A stretch of DNA of 64,000 nucleotides from Rhodococcus sp. B50. GTDB lineage: Bacteria; Actinomycetota; Actinomycetes; Mycobacteriales; Mycobacteriaceae. The DNA lies in contig NZ_WPAG02000002.1 of the NCBI RefSeq assembly GCF_013602415.1, positions 3,351,480 through 3,415,479 of the forward strand. The letters are read 5' to 3'. The notes beneath the pieces were generated by a model, which did not search any database, had not been told where the DNA came from, and worked only from the letters and a program-made list of their open reading frames with translations. Below, piece by piece: positions 8,253-22,397 of this stretch. A program made the position numbers and the translations under genes. The first letter of the stretch is position 1, and every line of letters starts with the position of its first letter.

Positions 8253-8882
8253 CTACACCCGTTGCACGCGCGACGGACCCGTCGACATCTGCCCGGAAGT
8301 GATGACGATGCCGTGGTGGGTGCCCGGGCGCATCCAGCGGCTCAGCGTCGGGCCCTCCGCGGCGACGGTGACCCGCGCGTAGCGGAACTTTCCCCGCAGC
8401 CGGGCCGTGGCGCGCTCGACCGCACCGCCGGGAATCGGCTGGGCGAAGGTCAACCCACCCGCGATCGGCAGTTCGGGCCCCTTCGGAGCGGCCGAGGTGG
8501 CGACACTCCACCTCGCGCCGGTCGCGGAGAAGTCGCCGAGGACGTCACCGTCGAACTTCGCGAGCACCTTCGGCAGCTTCCAGTGCTCGCGACCTCCGTG
8601 CACCGAAGGCTCGGAATCGACGGCGATGAACGGCACCGCCATCGCCGGGATCAGGCCGCGACGCAGAACCGGGCTGGCCAGCACCTCGCGGTACGGTCCG
8701 ACCGGCGAGTCGAGATAGTCGACCATCATCGCGAGCGTGATGGGCAGTGTCGGTCCGATCGGGCCGTATTCGGCGGCCTCCGGGGTGCTGCGATGCCACC
8801 ACAGGGTGGCCCGCACGGCGGCCGGCCAGGGCGGCGGCGGTGAGACCGGGTATTCGGTGCGTTCGTCCTGGCTCTCAGGCAC
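8253..8882 (-). CDS. Acetoacetate decarboxylase-superfamily protein
   Basis: A 209-residue protein with the ADC fold. The segment GGREHWKLPKVLAKFDGD corresponds to the family's Lys-containing active-site region. The GTG at 8882 overlaps the choD stop codon (TGA at 8877-8875), indicating translational coupling; the longer upstream frame runs inside choD and is rejected. Many ADC-superfamily members are not acetoacetate decarboxylases and act on other keto acids as hydratases, aldolases or decarboxylases. As last gene of the tetR-BVMO-choD operon it may process a keto or ring-opened product, but that is inference. Confidence 0.75.
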   Translation of the reverse strand: MPESQDERTEYPVSPPPPWPAAVRATLWWHRSTPEAAEYGPIGPTLPITLAMMVDYLDSPVGPYREVLASPVLRRGLIPAMAVPFIAVDSEPSVHGGREHWKLPKVLAKFDGDVLGDFSATGARWSVATSAAPKGPELPIAGGLTFAQPIPGGAVERATARLRGKFRYARVTVAAEGPTLSRWMRPGTHHGIVITSGQMSTGPSRVQRV

Positions 8883-10587
8883 TGTCCAGAGCACGGGCGC
8901 TCTCCTTCCGAACGGGGATGATGGGGAGCCGCAATGCCGCCGGCGCCTCGACGGGCACTGCCGGTCGCACGGGCCGGACCGGCTGCACGGGCTCGTATGC
9001 GGAACCGAGCGGGGGCCGGTTGTCCTTTTCCCCCTTGTTCGGCCACAGCGCCATCGCACGCTCGGCCTGCGCTGTGATGGTGAGCGACGGGTTCACGCCG
9101 AGGTTGGCGCTCACCGCGGATCCGTCGACGACGTGCAGTCCCTCGTGTCCGTAGACGCGCAGATACGGATCGACGGTGCCGGTGCGCGGCGAATCCCCGA
9201 TTGCACAGCCGCCGAGGAAGTGCGCCGTCATCGGGATGTTGAACAGGTCGGCGATCGAACCACCGGCGTCACCGTCGATCTTGTCGGCGACGCGACGAAC
9301 CGCTTCGTGTCCCACCGGGATCCACTCGGGCGGTGGGGTGCCCGGCCCCTGCTTGCTGGTCAGGCCCCGGCCGATCGGCGTGCGACGCGTCGCGAGTTCG
9401 AGCGAGTTGTCGTCGGTCTGCATGACCAGGGCGATCACCGTGCGCTCCGACCAGTTCCGCACCGACAGCGAGCGGAGGAAGGCACCGGGATTCTTCGCGG
9501 CGACACCGAAGAACTTCAGCAGTCGCGGCATCCGGGTGCCACCGTCCACGAGCAATGCCTGGAGCAGGCCGATCAGGTTGCTGCCCTTGCCGTATCGCAC
9601 CGGTTCGATGTGTGTGTGGTCGTCGGGATGGAAGGACGAGGTGATGGCCACGCCCTGCGTGTAGTCGACGACACGATCCTGCGCGGTCGCGGCGAGCACC
9701 GCTTCGGAGTTGGTCCGCACCACCGTGCCGAGGGCCGGTGACAGGTTCGGAAGATCATCCGTCTCCCGGCTCGCGAGCAGCAGGCGCGCCGTGCCGTAGG
9801 TGCCGGCTGCGACCACCACCTGATCGGCTGTGAAGACCTTGCGACGCTTCCTGATCCCGTTGGTACTGCGGGTGTGGACCTCGTATCCCCCGCCCGTCCG
9901 GGGCACCACACGGGTCACCGTCGTGAGCGCGTGGATGCGCGCGCCGGCCTTCTCGGCGAGGTAGAGGTAGTTCTTGACGAGCGTGTTCTTCGCCCCCACC
10001 CGGCAACCCGTCATGCAGCTGCCGCATTCGGTGCACCCGGTACGATCGGGGCCCGCTCCACCGAAGAACGGGTCGGGAACCGTCTTGCCGGGTTCGTCGA
10101 AGAACACTCCGACGGGGGTGGTCGTGTAGGTGTGCCCCACACCCATCTCGTCGGCGACCTGGCGCATCACCTCGTCAGCGGGGGTGGTGCTGGGATTGGG
10201 GCGCACCCCGAGCATCCGGGCCGCCTGGTCGTAATAGGGCGTCAGCTCTGCTTCCCAGTCGGTGATGTGACCCCACTGCGGGTCGCGGAAGAAGGGGGTC
10301 GGCGGCTTGTACAGGGTATTGGCGTAGTTCAACGACCCGCCGCCCACCCCCGCACCGGCCATGACGAGCACGTTCGGCAGCAGGTGCATGCGCTGCACCC
10401 CGTAGCAACCCAGCTGCGGTGCCCACAGGTACTTGCGCAGTCGCCAGCTCGTCTCGGGCAGCTCATCGTCCTCGAACCGCCGTCCCGCTTCGAGAACTCC
10501 TACCGTGTACCCCTTCTCGGTTGCGCGCAGCGCTGCAACGCTGCCGCCGAATCCGGATCCGATGACGAGGACGTCGTAATGGGTCAT
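8875..10587 (-). CDS. choD: GMC-family cholesterol oxidase-like flavoprotein ChoD
   Basis: A 570-residue FAD oxidoreductase closely resembling M. tuberculosis ChoD (Rv3409c). It has the N-terminal dinucleotide motif VIGSGFGGSVAALR (residues 8-21), the stretch AGAGVGGGSLNYANTLY, a cysteine-rich CTECGSCMTGCRVGAKN segment shared with ChoD, and the C-terminal AHFLGGCAIGD and VDGSAVSANLGVNPSLT motifs of GMC enzymes. ChoD was annotated as a cholesterol oxidase, but its physiological substrate is debated and may be another hydroxylated lipid. The ATG overlaps the upstream monooxygenase stop by 4 nt (ATGA), and the 3' end overlaps the ADC gene. It is not near a KstR-like box and appears to be under the local TetR instead. 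Confidence 0.87.
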   Translation of the reverse strand: MTHYDVLVIGSGFGGSVAALRATEKGYTVGVLEAGRRFEDDELPETSWRLRKYLWAPQLGCYGVQRMHLLPNVLVMAGAGVGGGSLNYANTLYKPPTPFFRDPQWGHITDWEAELTPYYDQAARMLGVRPNPSTTPADEVMRQVADEMGVGHTYTTTPVGVFFDEPGKTVPDPFFGGAGPDRTGCTECGSCMTGCRVGAKNTLVKNYLYLAEKAGARIHALTTVTRVVPRTGGGYEVHTRSTNGIRKRRKVFTADQVVVAAGTYGTARLLLASRETDDLPNLSPALGTVVRTNSEAVLAATAQDRVVDYTQGVAITSSFHPDDHTHIEPVRYGKGSNLIGLLQALLVDGGTRMPRLLKFFGVAAKNPGAFLRSLSVRNWSERTVIALVMQTDDNSLELATRRTPIGRGLTSKQGPGTPPPEWIPVGHEAVRRVADKIDGDAGGSIADLFNIPMTAHFLGGCAIGDSPRTGTVDPYLRVYGHEGLHVVDGSAVSANLGVNPSLTITAQAERAMALWPNKGEKDNRPPLGSAYEPVQPVRPVRPAVPVEAPAALRLPIIPVRKESARALDSA

Positions 10588-12089
10588 GCGCTCGCTCCTG
10601 CCGTCGCTCGGTGCTCTGTGTAGCTCTCGGGATCGAACTGCTTGGTCCGCGTCCGGTACTGCCACGTGAAGGTCGGCCACATCACGGAGTTGCGGCCCTT
10701 CTCGTCGATGTACCAGCTGCTGCAGCCGCCCTGGTTCCAGACCGTATTGTTCAACGCCGGATCGAGGTCGGCGGTGTAGCGGCGCACCGCGTCGTCGCGC
10801 ACCTCTACGGCTGCAATTCCCCGGCGCTCCATCGTGCGCAGCGCGTCGGAGATGTAGTTGGCCTGCGATTCGAGCATGTACACGATCGAGCTGTGGCCGA
10901 GGTTGGTGTTGGGTCCGTACATGAGAAACAGGTTCGGGAAGCCGGGCACGGTGATCCCGAGATAGGCCGACGGGCTGCCGTCCCACGTCTCAGCGAGAGT
11001 GCGACCGTCACCACCCCGGATGTGATGCGCGACAGGCGGTTCCGTCGGCGTGAAGCCGGTGCCGAAGATGATCGTATCGACGGGATGCTCGGTGCCCTTG
11101 TCGTCGACGACACCGTTCTCGGTGACCGCTGCCAGACCGGAGGACACCACGTCCACATTCGGCCGGGTGATGGCGGGGAACCAGTCGTTGGACAGGAGGA
11201 TCCGCTTGCACGTGATCGCGAAGTTCGGTGTCAGACGCTTGCGAAGTTCGGGATCGCGCACGCTCTTGCGCAGTACCTGACGGGCCCGAATCTCGAACAA
11301 GGGCAGGAAGTACTTGCGGGCGAAGGACTTCGTCATGCCGACGACGTAGATCTCCTTCTGCCCGTAGATCGCTCCGCGCATGATCTTCTGGGTGACAGGG
11401 AGACGCCGGTAGAGCGTGCGGACCGACCGCGCGATGACATGGTCGTGCTTGGGCATAACCCACGAGGCCGTGCGCTGGAACAGCGTGAGGTGTTCGACGC
11501 GATCGACGATCGCCGGCACGAACTGGATGGCCGATGCACCGGTGCCGATGACGGCAACGCGCTCGCCGGTGAGGTCGTGGTCGTGATCCCACTCGGCCGA
11601 GTGGAACTTCTTGCCGCGGAACAGCTCCAGTCCGGGGACCTTCGGGTAGGTGGGAGTGGAGAGGGCACCGGTCGCGGCGATGAGCACCTCGGCGGTCAGA
11701 TCGCCGCGGGAGGTGAAGATTCGCCACACGGCACGCTCGGCATCCCACTGCGCTTCGCGCAGTTCGCATCCGAACATCGTCCGGTCGGTCACGCCCTGCT
11801 CACGGGCGACGCGGCGGAGGTACGCGTAGATCTCCTCCTGGGTGCCGTGCGCTCGCGACCAGTCGGGCTCGGGCGCGAAGGAGAACGAGTACAGCGCGCT
11901 CGGAACATCGCATGCGGCACCGGGGTAGGTGTTCACACGCCAGGTTCCGCCGACGTCGTCACCGCGCTCGAGGACGAGGACGTCGGCATCGGGGTTCTCG
12001 CGCAACAGCGTTGCGGTCATGCCGATGCCGCCGAAGCCCGCGCCGACGACGAGCGTGTGCACGTGATCGGGAAGCAGTGCGAGACTCAT
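10584..12089 (-). CDS. Baeyer-Villiger-type flavin monooxygenase
   Basis: A 501-residue class B flavoprotein monooxygenase that would insert oxygen next to a carbonyl using NADPH and O2. It has GAGFGG for FAD (about residues 16-21), the BVMO fingerprint FRGKKFHSAEW followed by D (157-168), and GTGASAIQ for NADPH. The order and spacing match cyclohexanone, steroid and EthA-like enzymes; the substrate cannot be told. It lies between tetR and choD, each joined by a 4-nt ATGA overlap, so it is the first enzyme of a coupled operon. An oxidase making a ketone (ChoD) next to a ketone-oxidising BVMO suggests sequential steps on one hydrophobic alcohol. Confidence 0.9.
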   Translation of the reverse strand: MSLALLPDHVHTLVVGAGFGGIGMTATLLRENPDADVLVLERGDDVGGTWRVNTYPGAACDVPSALYSFSFAPEPDWSRAHGTQEEIYAYLRRVAREQGVTDRTMFGCELREAQWDAERAVWRIFTSRGDLTAEVLIAATGALSTPTYPKVPGLELFRGKKFHSAEWDHDHDLTGERVAVIGTGASAIQFVPAIVDRVEHLTLFQRTASWVMPKHDHVIARSVRTLYRRLPVTQKIMRGAIYGQKEIYVVGMTKSFARKYFLPLFEIRARQVLRKSVRDPELRKRLTPNFAITCKRILLSNDWFPAITRPNVDVVSSGLAAVTENGVVDDKGTEHPVDTIIFGTGFTPTEPPVAHHIRGGDGRTLAETWDGSPSAYLGITVPGFPNLFLMYGPNTNLGHSSIVYMLESQANYISDALRTMERRGIAAVEVRDDAVRRYTADLDPALNNTVWNQGGCSSWYIDEKGRNSVMWPTFTWQYRTRTKQFDPESYTEHRATAGASA

Positions 12090-12649
12090 TTCATCACCAG
12101 CGCCTTCCAGACCGGGAGCAGGCGCTCCCGGAATTCTCGATCGGATTCGGGGGTACGCATCAGGGCCGAGACGGCGAAGCCCCGGGCGATTTCGATGCTG
12201 AGGTCGATGTGGTCGGGCGACACCCGGTCGCCCATGATCTCGAGGCACCCGGTGCGGAGCGCGTCGGAGACCTTGCGCTCGAGCGGGATCATGGCCTCGT
12301 GCAGGGACGGATCAGTCCGCGCAGCGACCCACAGTTCGAGCGCTGCGGCGAAGAGCGGCCCGGAGAAGGCGTCCATGAGGGCCTCGAAGCCGTGTTCCGG
12401 GTCGGGCCGCGTCTCGAGGATCTCCCGCAGCCGCTTGTCGACGAGGTGCTCGACCGCCGCGACGACGAGGCTCTCCTTCGTCGGGAAGTGGTGGAGCTGG
12501 GCACCTCGCGAGACTCCGGCACGCTTGGCGATGCCCTGGGTACTGGTGCCCGAGTAACCGTGCTCGACGAGCGAGTCGACCGCGGCGTCGAGCAGCTTGC
12601 CTCGCGTCGCGGCTGTGCGTTGCGCCTGGGTACGACTACCGTTCGGCAC
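12086..12649 (-). CDS. TetR-family repressor of the BVMO-choD-ADC operon
   Basis: A 187-residue TetR regulator. The N-terminal helix-turn-helix is GTSTQGIAKRAGVSRGAQLH, and the rest is an all-helical ligand domain (TetR_C-like). The GTG at 12649 follows AGGA at 4 nt; the frame extends to 12736, but those residues would overlap the operator. The stop codon overlaps the BVMO ATG (ATGA). The position at the head of the operon and the palindrome directly upstream point to autoregulated control of the whole unit. The inducer is probably a substrate or product of the monooxygenase. Confidence 0.9.
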   Translation of the reverse strand: MPNGSRTQAQRTAATRGKLLDAAVDSLVEHGYSGTSTQGIAKRAGVSRGAQLHHFPTKESLVVAAVEHLVDKRLREILETRPDPEHGFEALMDAFSGPLFAAALELWVAARTDPSLHEAMIPLERKVSDALRTGCLEIMGDRVSPDHIDLSIEIARGFAVSALMRTPESDREFRERLLPVWKALVMK

Positions 12650-12688
12650 AGTGTCCTGGATCACGCTACGAATCGTAACGGGAAAACA

Positions 12689-12710
12689 ACAAACAGTCCA
12701 GACTGCTTGT
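12689..12710. promoter_or_regulatory. TetR operator
   Basis: ACAAACAGTC-CA-GACTGCTTGT has 10-bp arms with a single mismatch, the size typical of TetR sites. It is 40 nt upstream of the tetR GTG, where the promoter should be. A second small palindrome, TACGA-A-TCGTA (12667-12677), lies between it and the start. Confidence 0.75.
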
Positions 12711-12751
12711 AAATATTCGTCAGCGCCGGGGTTCACCCCGGGAAACGACGA

Positions 12752-12782
12752 AGCGGGCGGACCCGGAAGAGGTCCACCCGCT
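12752..12782 (-). terminator. Terminator of asd
   Basis: AGCGGGCGGACC (12752-12763) pairs with GGTCCACCCGCT (12771-12782) with one mismatch and a 7-nt loop. It lies 24 nt beyond the asd stop codon and upstream of the TetR promoter, separating the two units. Confidence 0.75.
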
Positions 12783-12805
12783 CCGTCGAGGAGGTCGGAA
12801 GATCG

Positions 12806-15106
<2,301 letters not shown>

Positions 15107-15184
15107 GCTGGCCAACCTCCGAGTTTCGGGAACAGGTCCAGTGGCCCAGCTTACCGACCGTGCCTTTCGTCGACCCGGGGCGTC

Positions 15185-18614
<3,430 letters not shown>

Positions 18615-18627
18615 CCCCTTCCGACGG

Positions 18628-18668
18628 GAATGCGGTGGACCCTTCGGGGTCCACCGCATTCGTCGTTT
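18628..18668 (+). terminator. leuA terminator
   Basis: A perfect 15-bp stem (18628-18642 with 18647-18661) closed by a TTCG tetraloop is followed by CGTCGTTTT. It begins 14 nt after the leuA stop codon. Confidence 0.92.
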
Positions 18669-18846
18669 TCCAGAATTTTCACCCCGACAATTCATCTGGA
18701 AATCGACGTTTCGGATGATTACCGCACTCCTCCGAAAGATACAGTTCGGAATGTTCGACGAGAACGAACCCGTTCACGGGTGATATCCGTCGAATTCCGC
18801 AATTCTTTCCTCGCAGAGTCGTTCTGCTCGAACACGGAGTGTGCGT

Positions 18847-19221
18847 ATGGAATTCATGGACATCATCTGGTACATCGTCATCTGCTTCGCATTCGTCGCG
18901 TACCTGATCATGCTGTGGATGATCATCGGGGATCTGTTCCGGAACCGGGAGCAGTCCGGCTGGGTCAAGGCGATCTGGATCGTCTTCCTGTTCGTCTTCC
19001 CGTGGCTGACGGGCCTGATCTATCTGGTCGTCCACGGTACGGGCATGGCCGAGCGGTCCGCGAAGGAGGCCGACCGGTACAAGGCCGCGCAGGACGAGTA
19101 CATCCGCTCGGTCGCCGGCAAGTCCCCCGCCGAGCACATCTCCGACGCGAAGCAGCTGCTCGCCGAGGGTGTCATCGACCAGGCCGAATTCGATGCGCTG
19201 AAGGCCAAGGCGCTCGCCTGA
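18847..19221 (+). CDS. PLDc_N / SHOCT-domain small membrane protein
   Basis: A 124-residue protein. Two hydrophobic helices (about 7-27 and 38-60) match the PLDc_N (phospholipase D nuclease N-terminal) membrane motif with WVKAIWIVFLFVFPWLTGLIY, and the C-terminal 30 residues (ISDAKQLLAEGVIDQAEFDA) form a SHOCT helix. Such proteins are common in Actinobacteria and are thought to act as small envelope or stress adaptors. The ATG at 18847 follows GGAG by 5 nt; a GTG at 18841 is possible. The 180 nt upstream are AT-rich and presumably contain its promoter. Confidence 0.8.
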   Translation: MEFMDIIWYIVICFAFVAYLIMLWMIIGDLFRNREQSGWVKAIWIVFLFVFPWLTGLIYLVVHGTGMAERSAKEADRYKAAQDEYIRSVAGKSPAEHISDAKQLLAEGVIDQAEFDALKAKALA

Positions 19222-19243
19222 TCCCGCACCATCGCGGAGTTCC

Positions 19244-20140
19244 TCACGTCGACAGCTTCCGTGCCGCCGCAGCCCGGAAGCTGTCGAGCACCGCACCCAC
19301 GGCCGGTCGCCGCGCCGCGCCCGGACGGGTGACGAGTTCGTAGATCCGCGCCGCGCGCACTCCGGCCAGCGGCACCCGCACCAGCGCCGGGTGCAACACC
19401 GAGTACCGCGGCAGCAGCGCCACCCCGCGACCGGCGGTCACGAGCTCTTCGATGACACGGAAGTCGTTGATACGGTGCGCAACTCGTGGCTGCATGCCTG
19501 TCACCGCAGCGACGGAGAGCAGCACGTCGTCGACGGGGAACCCGCCCCGCACACTGATCCAGCTCTCCCCCGCGAGTTCGTCGACCCGCACGCGTTCCTG
19601 CGACGCGAGGCGGTGCCCGGGCGGAAGGACGAGATCGATCGGTTCACGCATCAACGTCTCGACATGGACGCGGGGTCCCGACAGCGGCGCCGATCGCTCG
19701 TCGCGGTGAGTGAGCACCACGTCGTAATCGGCCAGCAGGGCGGGCACCGCCGAGGACGGCACATCTTCGTCCCGGACGTCCAGCACGACACCGGCCTCCT
19801 CCGCCGAATCCAGGGCCGCAGGCAGCAGGAGTGCCGCACCGGACGGGAAGGTGGCGACCCGCACCCGCCCCCGCGGGGATTGCCCGTAGGCCGCCATCTC
19901 CTCGACCGCCCGATCGAGGGCATCGAGCACCTCGTCCGCGCGCACCACCAAGGCACGACCCGCATCGGTGAAGCGCAGACGTCGCCCCTCGGGTTCGAGC
20001 AAGGGGACGCCGGCTTCCCGGGCCAGCACCTTGAGCTGCTGAGATACCGCCGAGGGCGTCATCGACAGGGCCGCTGCGGTGGCGGCGACAGTCTCGCGGT
20101 CGGCAAGTTCCCGGAATATGCGCAGACGCACGACATCCAT
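19244..20140 (-). CDS. LysR-family transcriptional regulator
   Basis: A 298-residue LysR regulator: N-terminal helix-turn-helix (ATAAALSMTPSAVSQQLKVLAREAG, residues about 18-42) and a C-terminal periplasmic-binding-fold effector domain. It is divergent from an EamA exporter gene with only 71 nt between the starts, the classical LysR arrangement. An inverted repeat covers its own start codon. It probably activates the exporter in response to an exported metabolite, such as an amino acid; the effector is unknown. Confidence 0.88.
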   Translation of the reverse strand: MDVVRLRIFRELADRETVAATAAALSMTPSAVSQQLKVLAREAGVPLLEPEGRRLRFTDAGRALVVRADEVLDALDRAVEEMAAYGQSPRGRVRVATFPSGAALLLPAALDSAEEAGVVLDVRDEDVPSSAVPALLADYDVVLTHRDERSAPLSGPRVHVETLMREPIDLVLPPGHRLASQERVRVDELAGESWISVRGGFPVDDVLLSVAAVTGMQPRVAHRINDFRVIEELVTAGRGVALLPRYSVLHPALVRVPLAGVRAARIYELVTRPGAARRPAVGAVLDSFRAAAARKLST

Positions 20141-20154
20141 GTAGAAATGCTACA
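20140..20154. promoter_or_regulatory. LysR-type binding site
   Basis: TGTAG-AAATG-CTACA is a perfect inverted repeat with the T-N11-A layout of LysR boxes. It overlaps the lysR start codon and lies 58 nt upstream of the EamA ATG, suited to autorepression and divergent activation. Confidence 0.7.
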
Positions 20155-20211
20155 TATAGCGTTCAGAAAGATTCGCTTGTTCTGATCATTTGCTTAGCAA
20201 AGAATATCGGC

Positions 20212-21249
20212 ATGGCCTTTCGGGATCGCATGCTCGCTCTCACCGTGGTGGTGTTGTGGGGATGCAACTTCCTCGCGATCAGGGTGGGCCTCGACCACTT
20301 CCCCCCGTTCTTCTTCGCCGGCCTGCGCTTCGCGGTCATCGCCGTCCCCGTACTGATGTTCGTCCCGCGACCCGCAGTGCCGCTGCGCTGGCTTCTGCTC
20401 TACGGCCTCGGATTCGGTTTCGCCCAGTTCGCCTTCCTTTTCTGGGCCATGGATGCCGGTCTGCCCACCGGCCTGGCCTCGCTCGTCCTGCAGTCCGCAG
20501 CGCCCTTCACCGTTGCGCTGGCAGCTTTGTTCCTGCGGGAACGTCTCGACGGTGTCCGCATCGCGGGTCTGGTCGTCGCCGTAGGTGGCATGGTGATCGT
20601 GGCACTCGGCCAGGGAGCGTCGAGTGCGGGTGTGATCCCGATGCTGCTCGGCCTCCTCGCGGGACTGTCCTGGGCGATCGGCAACATCGCGACCCGCAAG
20701 GCGGGCGCCGCCGACCCCATGCGTCTGATGCTGTGGATGTGCGTCGTGCCCGTGCTCCCCTTCTTCGGGGTCTCCTGGTTCGTCGAGGGCCCGCAGGCCT
20801 GGTCCACTCTCGGTACCGCCGTCACCACCGTGGACGGTGGCCTGGCGCTGGCCGGACTCACCTACGTCGTGCTGGCGGGCACGATCGCCGGTACCGGGAT
20901 CTACGCCTCACTGCTGTCGCGCCATCCCGCCGGGACCGTGGCGCCGCTCTCCCTCATGGTGCCGGTCGTCGGGTTCACCGTCGCATGGATCACGCTCGGT
21001 GAGCGGCCGACGCCGTCGTCCCTGATCGGCGGGGTGATCGTCGTAGTCGGAGCCCTCGCGGCCCAGGGCGGGCGCGGCAGTGTGACGAGCGGGACGCTCC
21101 TCCGGCGGCACAACGCTCTCCCGCCTGTGGAACACTCGCCGACGTGGGAACCAGTACAGGAATCACCGCACGTGGACGGCTCGCGCTACGCGCCGCCCGA
21201 GCCGCCGCGTGGGCGTCCCAGAAGGCCGGACGCGGTAAGGGCTCGATGA
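20212..21249 (+). CDS. EamA/DMT-family exporter
   Basis: A 345-residue transporter with ten hydrophobic helices in two EamA repeats (about 5-135 and 145-285), including VVLWGCNFLAIRVGLDHFPP and the second-repeat IGNIATRKAGAADP. DMT members export amino acids and related metabolites. After residue 290 comes a hydrophilic Pro/Arg-rich tail of about 50 residues, of which the last 35 are encoded over the start of murT, an unusually long 106-nt overlap. It is controlled by the divergent LysR. The start is weakly supported by AAAGAA. Confidence 0.85.
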   Translation: MAFRDRMLALTVVVLWGCNFLAIRVGLDHFPPFFFAGLRFAVIAVPVLMFVPRPAVPLRWLLLYGLGFGFAQFAFLFWAMDAGLPTGLASLVLQSAAPFTVALAALFLRERLDGVRIAGLVVAVGGMVIVALGQGASSAGVIPMLLGLLAGLSWAIGNIATRKAGAADPMRLMLWMCVVPVLPFFGVSWFVEGPQAWSTLGTAVTTVDGGLALAGLTYVVLAGTIAGTGIYASLLSRHPAGTVAPLSLMVPVVGFTVAWITLGERPTPSSLIGGVIVVVGALAAQGGRGSVTSGTLLRRHNALPPVEHSPTWEPVQESPHVDGSRYAPPEPPRGRPRRPDAVRAR

Positions 21250-22397
21250 TCGGAGGGCTCGTCGCCCTGAAGATCGACCCGGCACTGATGAAGCAGCTCG
21301 GCCACGGCCGGCAGACCGTGCTCGTCACCGGGACGAACGGCAAGTCCACGACGACCCGCATGACGGCCGCCGCTCTCGAGACGATCGATTCGGTCGTCAC
21401 CCAGGCTGATGGCGCGAACATGGACGCCGGGATCGTCGCCGCCCTCGCCACCGACCTCCGCGCGCCGCTCGCCGCGATCGAGGTCGACGAACTCCACACC
21501 CCGCACGTCGCCGACGCCCTCGAACCCCGGGCGATCGTGCTGCTCAATCTCAGCCGCGACCAGCTCGACCGGGTCGGTGAGATCAACATGATCGAGCGGA
21601 AGCTGCGCGAGGGCCTGAAGCGGCATCCCGACGCCGTGATCGTCGCGAACTGCGACGACGTGCTCGTCACGTCCGCCGCCTACGACAACCCGAACGTCGT
21701 GTGGGTCGCCGCCGGCGCCGGCTGGGCCAACGACTCGGTGAGTTGCCCGCGCTCGGGCGAACCGATCGTCCGCGAAGGCGACCACTGGTACAGCACGGGC
21801 TCCGATTTCGCGCGCCCGACACCCGACTGGTGGGTCGACGACGAGAACCTCCACGGACCCGACGGCCTCGTCCTGCCGCTGAAGCTCACCCTCCCCGGCC
21901 GCGCGAACCGCGGGAACGCCGCCCAGGCGGTTGCGGCCGCCGTGGCCCTCGGCGCCGATCCGGAGAAGGCCGTCGCGGCCGCAGCGGTCGTCGAAGAAGT
22001 CGCCGGCCGCTACAAGACGGTGCAGGTCGGGCCGCATTCGGTGCACATGCTGCTGGCGAAGAACCCCGCCGGCTGGCAGGAGGCCCTGTCGATGATCGAC
22101 CCGACCGTCGACGGTCTGGTCATCGCCGTCAACGGCCAGGTGCCGGACGGTGAGGACCTGTCGTGGCTGTGGGACGTGCGGTTCGAACACTTCGAAGGCG
22201 TGCAGGTCGTCGCGGCAGGCGAACGCGGCACCGACCTCGCGGTGCGTCTGACCTATGCGGGGGTCGAGCACACGCTGGTGCCGGATCCCCTGAAGGCCAT
22301 CGCCTCGTGCCCTCCCGGCCGTGTGGAGGTGCTCGCCAACTACACCGCGTTCCGCGATCTCAACACCGCCATCGCCAGGAGAGCTGCCCATGTCTGA
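21144..22397 (+). CDS. murT: Lipid II isoglutaminyl synthase, Mur-ligase subunit MurT
   Basis: A 417-residue ATP-dependent subunit of the MurT-GatD complex, which amidates the D-Glu of lipid II to D-isoglutamine. Mur-ligase P-loop VTGTNGKSTTTR (Lys67), the central domain with VEVDELHTPH-like metal region, and a C-terminal DUF1727 domain that contacts GatD. The insert corresponding to the zinc ribbon of staphylococcal MurT keeps only one cysteine (SCPRSGEP). The GTG at 21144 lies inside the EamA gene; gatD follows with an 8-nt overlap, so the pair is translationally coupled. Confidence 0.94.
   Translation: MGTSTGITARGRLALRAARAAAWASQKAGRGKGSMIGGLVALKIDPALMKQLGHGRQTVLVTGTNGKSTTTRMTAAALETIDSVVTQADGANMDAGIVAALATDLRAPLAAIEVDELHTPHVADALEPRAIVLLNLSRDQLDRVGEINMIERKLREGLKRHPDAVIVANCDDVLVTSAAYDNPNVVWVAAGAGWANDSVSCPRSGEPIVREGDHWYSTGSDFARPTPDWWVDDENLHGPDGLVLPLKLTLPGRANRGNAAQAVAAAVALGADPEKAVAAAAVVEEVAGRYKTVQVGPHSVHMLLAKNPAGWQEALSMIDPTVDGLVIAVNGQVPDGEDLSWLWDVRFEHFEGVQVVAAGERGTDLAVRLTYAGVEHTLVPDPLKAIASCPPGRVEVLANYTAFRDLNTAIARRAAHV

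Noticed and set aside
12650..12736. 29-residue N-terminal extension of the BVMO-operon TetR
   Set aside because: It covers the palindromic operator and no ribosome site precedes it.
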